From NCBI GenBank assembly GCA_020630335.1, contig JAHDBN010000007.1, positions 1 through 64,000 on the forward strand: DNA of 64,000 nucleotides, in the 5' to 3' direction. The translations under genes and the position numbers were made by a program. This DNA is from Bacteriovoracaceae bacterium (GTDB lineage: Bacteria > Bdellovibrionota > Bacteriovoracia > Bacteriovoracales > Bacteriovoracaceae). The notes under the pieces were generated by a model. The model made no database searches and was not told the DNA's origin. It was given only the letters and a program-made list of their open reading frames with translations. Position 1 is the stretch's first letter; each line of letters begins with the position of its first letter. Below, piece after piece: positions 61,878 to 64,000 of the stretch.

Positions 61878-63261
61878 AATTGCATTGATTATTTTTCCTT
61901 TGCTGAGTTTTTCTCAGCAAAGTAATTTTAATCGTTCGCAGTTACCACATTCAACAGGCTCACTTACCATTCATGATGGTATTGACTCTTACAAAGGACT
62001 TGGAAGGGATAATAAATTTCATCTAAGTTTAGGTTATGAGTATGTGGAGAGTCCTTATATTCTTATCGATGGTGATAAAGATATTAGACTTACAGAAGTG
62101 ATAAAGGATTTTACGAGATATCAACTAACTACTGGTTATTTTTTTAGTAAGAATTTATACATTGGAGCGAATGTTCCTTTTGATCAAGTTACTTCCAAGC
62201 CTTATATTCCAGGGCAACTCAATAATAATATTTTGAGTGATCCTTTTTCACAAGAATCTAGCTCTCTTGGAGATATTGTTTTAATGGCTAAATATAAGCT
62301 TGGAGACTACGCAGGAGGATGGAACTGGACACTTATTCCTAAACTCAGCTTACCTACAGGAAGTGAAGAAGCTTTTAATACTGATGCTGAAATGAGCTAT
62401 GCTTTATATGCGGCATGGACGAAATATTTTGGAGCTGACCATAAGTGGCGATTTTATGGAAATCTAGGTTTTAAATATGCACCGGATTCAAGACTTAAAA
62501 TTTCTGCTTTGTTTGAAGAGTTTGAAACAAAACAAAGAGCAGAGTTAGGGTTAGGAATAGGTTATGAAGTTTTTAAAAATTTTACAGCATCATTTGAATT
62601 TAAAGGATTCCAGGCATTTCCTTTTAATGACGGACAGAATCCTATTGAAATAACTCTTGGTGGAGCTTATCAAGTTTCAAATACTATCAGAGTTTATGCT
62701 GGACTTGGGCTAGAGGGAACTTTAGGAGAAACTTATAATAATGACACTCGTTACTTTGCAGGGCTTAGCTTTGGTTTAGGAGCAAGAGAGAGTCATGGAT
62801 TAGAAGCCTATCAAGAAAAATCACAAAAAAACTTTATAGCTGTGAACTCTGAACTAGATAGATCAAAAAGTTTTAGGGATATTAGTTCATTACCGTATAG
62901 AGAATTAAAGAAGAAAGAAGTACTTGTGAATTTTGAGACGAAGCATAGTTATTTAAGTTCTCAGTCATCTAGAGAACTCGTAGGTTTTGCTTCGCTTGTA
63001 CTAAAACATTTAAATAAAATTACAGAGATTACCATCGAAGGCCATACTGACTCAAGAGGTGAGTTAAACAGTAATACATTGCTTTCACAAGAAAGAGCTA
63101 GAAGGATTAAAAATTTACTTATACTACACAAAGTACCAGAACGAATTATTCGAGTACGAGCTTATGGGGAACTTGATTTAGATAGTAAAGAGTCAGATGA
63201 GTTTGGGCTTTATAAAAATAGGCGTGCTGAAGTCTATATTTCAGGATTAAAAAGAGAGTAA
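61846..63261 (+). CDS. OmpA-family outer membrane protein
   Basis: This 471-residue protein has a signal peptide ending near FSQQ, a ~290-residue barrel-like region (FHLSLGYEY, FFSKNLYIGANVPF, RVYAGLGLEG), and a C-terminal OmpA peptidoglycan-binding domain. That domain has ITIEGHTDSRGELNSN, LSQERARRIK and NRRAEVYI. The Asp and Arg that bind diaminopimelate are present. It starts 32 bases inside the giant lipoprotein gene, with AGGA upstream. Starts at 61846, 61849 or 61864 are possible. It may anchor or export the giant protein (inference). Confidence 0.88.
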   Translation: MMKQLFMDLSKIALIIFPLLSFSQQSNFNRSQLPHSTGSLTIHDGIDSYKGLGRDNKFHLSLGYEYVESPYILIDGDKDIRLTEVIKDFTRYQLTTGYFFSKNLYIGANVPFDQVTSKPYIPGQLNNNILSDPFSQESSSLGDIVLMAKYKLGDYAGGWNWTLIPKLSLPTGSEEAFNTDAEMSYALYAAWTKYFGADHKWRFYGNLGFKYAPDSRLKISALFEEFETKQRAELGLGIGYEVFKNFTASFEFKGFQAFPFNDGQNPIEITLGGAYQVSNTIRVYAGLGLEGTLGETYNNDTRYFAGLSFGLGARESHGLEAYQEKSQKNFIAVNSELDRSKSFRDISSLPYRELKKKEVLVNFETKHSYLSSQSSRELVGFASLVLKHLNKITEITIEGHTDSRGELNSNTLLSQERARRIKNLLILHKVPERIIRVRAYGELDLDSKESDEFGLYKNRRAEVYISGLKRE

Positions 63262-63262
63262 T

Positions 63263-63586
63263 ATGAAAAAAATATTTTTAATTTTATTATTAACATCATC
63301 TTTTTTTCTAAAATCAGAAGATTTACTAGGTAGGCCTTTTTCTTTTGAAGGACATCTTATAGATGCTTATTTGATAGCGCCCGAAGGTCTAACATTTGAT
63401 GAAATGTGTCTCTCTATCATCGATTGTAAAAATTTTTCTTTAATTAGAGATATTAATGAAAAAGATGAAATCTCACTTGGAGATATTATTTACTTTCCTT
63501 CTTCTTTATTATTATCCCATTTACAGACTTTAGATCTTAAGAAGGAAAGCAGAATAAAGTTCAAATACTTACCAAATTATAAGTAA
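63263..63586 (+). CDS. small exported protein with degenerate LysM-like domain
   Basis: This 107-residue protein has a signal peptide (MKKIFLILLLTSSFFLKS). The mature part has the spacing of a LysM domain, AYLIAPEGLTFDEMC then LIRDINEKDEISLGDIIYFP, though the usual GDTL is replaced. LysM domains bind peptidoglycan. It starts one base after the ompA-like stop, completing a three-gene surface operon. The stop lies inside a terminator stem. Confidence 0.55.
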   Translation: MKKIFLILLLTSSFFLKSEDLLGRPFSFEGHLIDAYLIAPEGLTFDEMCLSIIDCKNFSLIRDINEKDEISLGDIIYFPSSLLLSHLQTLDLKKESRIKFKYLPNYK

Positions 63587-63596
63587 GTATTTGAAC
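63559..63596. terminator. bidirectional terminator overlapping a stop codon
   Basis: A perfect 14-bp inverted repeat (GTTCAAATACTTAC and GTAAGTATTTGAAC, loop of 10) lies between the convergent LysM-like and MscS genes. It is followed by AAAATTTTC on the plus strand and TTTATT on the minus strand. The TAA stop at 63584-63586 is in the right arm. Confidence 0.7.
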
Positions 63597-63608
63597 AAAA
63601 TTTTCAAA

Positions 63609-64000
63609 TTAAGATTTAGCAGAAACTTGATGCATATAAACATCTTGCTGAGGAAATGGAATAGAGATTCCTACTTCATCTAATTTCTTTTTAACTTTTT
63701 CATGAGTTTCAGCATAAACCCCCCAGTAATGTTCTGGCTTAACCCATGGCCTTACTTGAAAATTTACAGAATTATCTGCAAGTTCAGTAACGATTATATC
63801 GGCAGCAGGACTTTTAAGAACTTCTGGAATACTAGCGAGAACATCTTTAAATGCTGATCTTGCCTTATCAATATCATCGCTATAACCAATTCCAAAAGTC
63901 ATATCTACTCTTCTTGTCTCAGCTTCAGTTAAATTTTCCATTGCTCCATTAGCAAGAGGTCCGTTTGGAAGGTAAACAATTCTATTATCAAGTGTTCTTA
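63609..64000 (-). CDS. MscS-family mechanosensitive channel, C-terminal part
   Basis: The frame is open to the right edge, so the N-terminal membrane part is outside the window. The visible 130 residues start in the beta domain with LDNRIVYLPNGPLANGAM, followed by ENLTEAETRRVDMTFGIGYSD, the classic MscS beta-to-alpha/beta stretch, and end in IPFPQQDVYMHQ. The ATG at 63941 is internal. The protein would release solutes on hypo-osmotic shock. Confidence 0.9.
   Translation of the reverse strand, partial: RTLDNRIVYLPNGPLANGAMENLTEAETRRVDMTFGIGYSDDIDKARSAFKDVLASIPEVLKSPAADIIVTELADNSVNFQVRPWVKPEHYWGVYAETHEKVKKKLDEVGISIPFPQQDVYMHQVSAKS

Overview
The window is AT-rich, with dense, tightly packed genes on both strands. 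It carries a mostly single-copy housekeeping core (nrdR-nusB, a fab cluster, alr, mlaEFD-type genes, lptE-holA, clpP-clpX-lon, tRNA-Val, tRNA-His). Around this core are many exported proteins, lipoproteins, signalling proteins and two giant repeat surface proteins. AT richness, the rpmF-fab-glyA-nrdR-nusB order, abundant small lipoproteins and two-component proteins fit a Bdellovibrionota (Bacteriovorax/Halobacteriovorax-like) bacterium. That placement is inference from gene content, not from a marker search.

Layout. 1-5.8 kb: the 3' part of a giant exported protein built of DUF11 domains, running off the left edge. 5.8-7.9 kb: a small accessory island with a HepT/MntA (type VII) toxin-antitoxin pair between near-identical hairpin/REP-like repeats, a hendecad coiled-coil protein and a REP-associated (HUH) transposase. 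8-11 kb: a coupled set of SDR epimerase, flavin monooxygenase and BASS-type transporter. 11-15.4 kb, minus: three membrane/glycosyltransferase genes for surface glycan. 15.5-22.2 kb, minus: yceD-rpmF-fabH-fabD-acpP-fabF-glyA-Kazal lipoprotein-nrdR-nusB. 22.3-30 kb, plus: receiver-like protein, alr, MCE lipid transporter (permease, ATPase, MCE/beta-barrel fusion), a GYF-like membrane protein with a probable frameshift, and a methyltransferase. 30-37.2 kb: dciA, lptE, holA, clpP, clpX, lon. 37.3-45 kb: two tRNAs enclosing small exported proteins, lipoproteins and a K+ channel, several with promoters so close to the start codon that leaderless mRNAs are likely. 45.9-53.2 kb: a signalling block made of an H-NOX plus hybrid kinase pair facing a minus-strand cluster. 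That cluster holds an AAA+ response regulator, a coiled-coil protein, a roadblock-like membrane protein, a Ras/Rab-like small GTPase, a single-domain receiver and a PAS histidine kinase. 53.2-54 kb: aquaporin. 54.3-63.6 kb: a 2511-residue Ig-repeat lipoprotein, an OmpA-type barrel and a small LysM-like protein. Right edge: the C-terminal part of an MscS channel.

How it works together. The core genes cover fatty-acid synthesis, envelope lipid/LPS transport and ATP-dependent proteolysis. The two giant proteins, the OmpA barrel and the glycan genes shape the cell surface. The strongest candidate for an undescribed system is the 47.7-53.2 kb GTPase/two-component cluster. The GTPase lacks the usual catalytic glutamine, its probable roadblock-like partner is membrane anchored, and the AAA+ regulator has lost the GAFTGA sigma54 loop.
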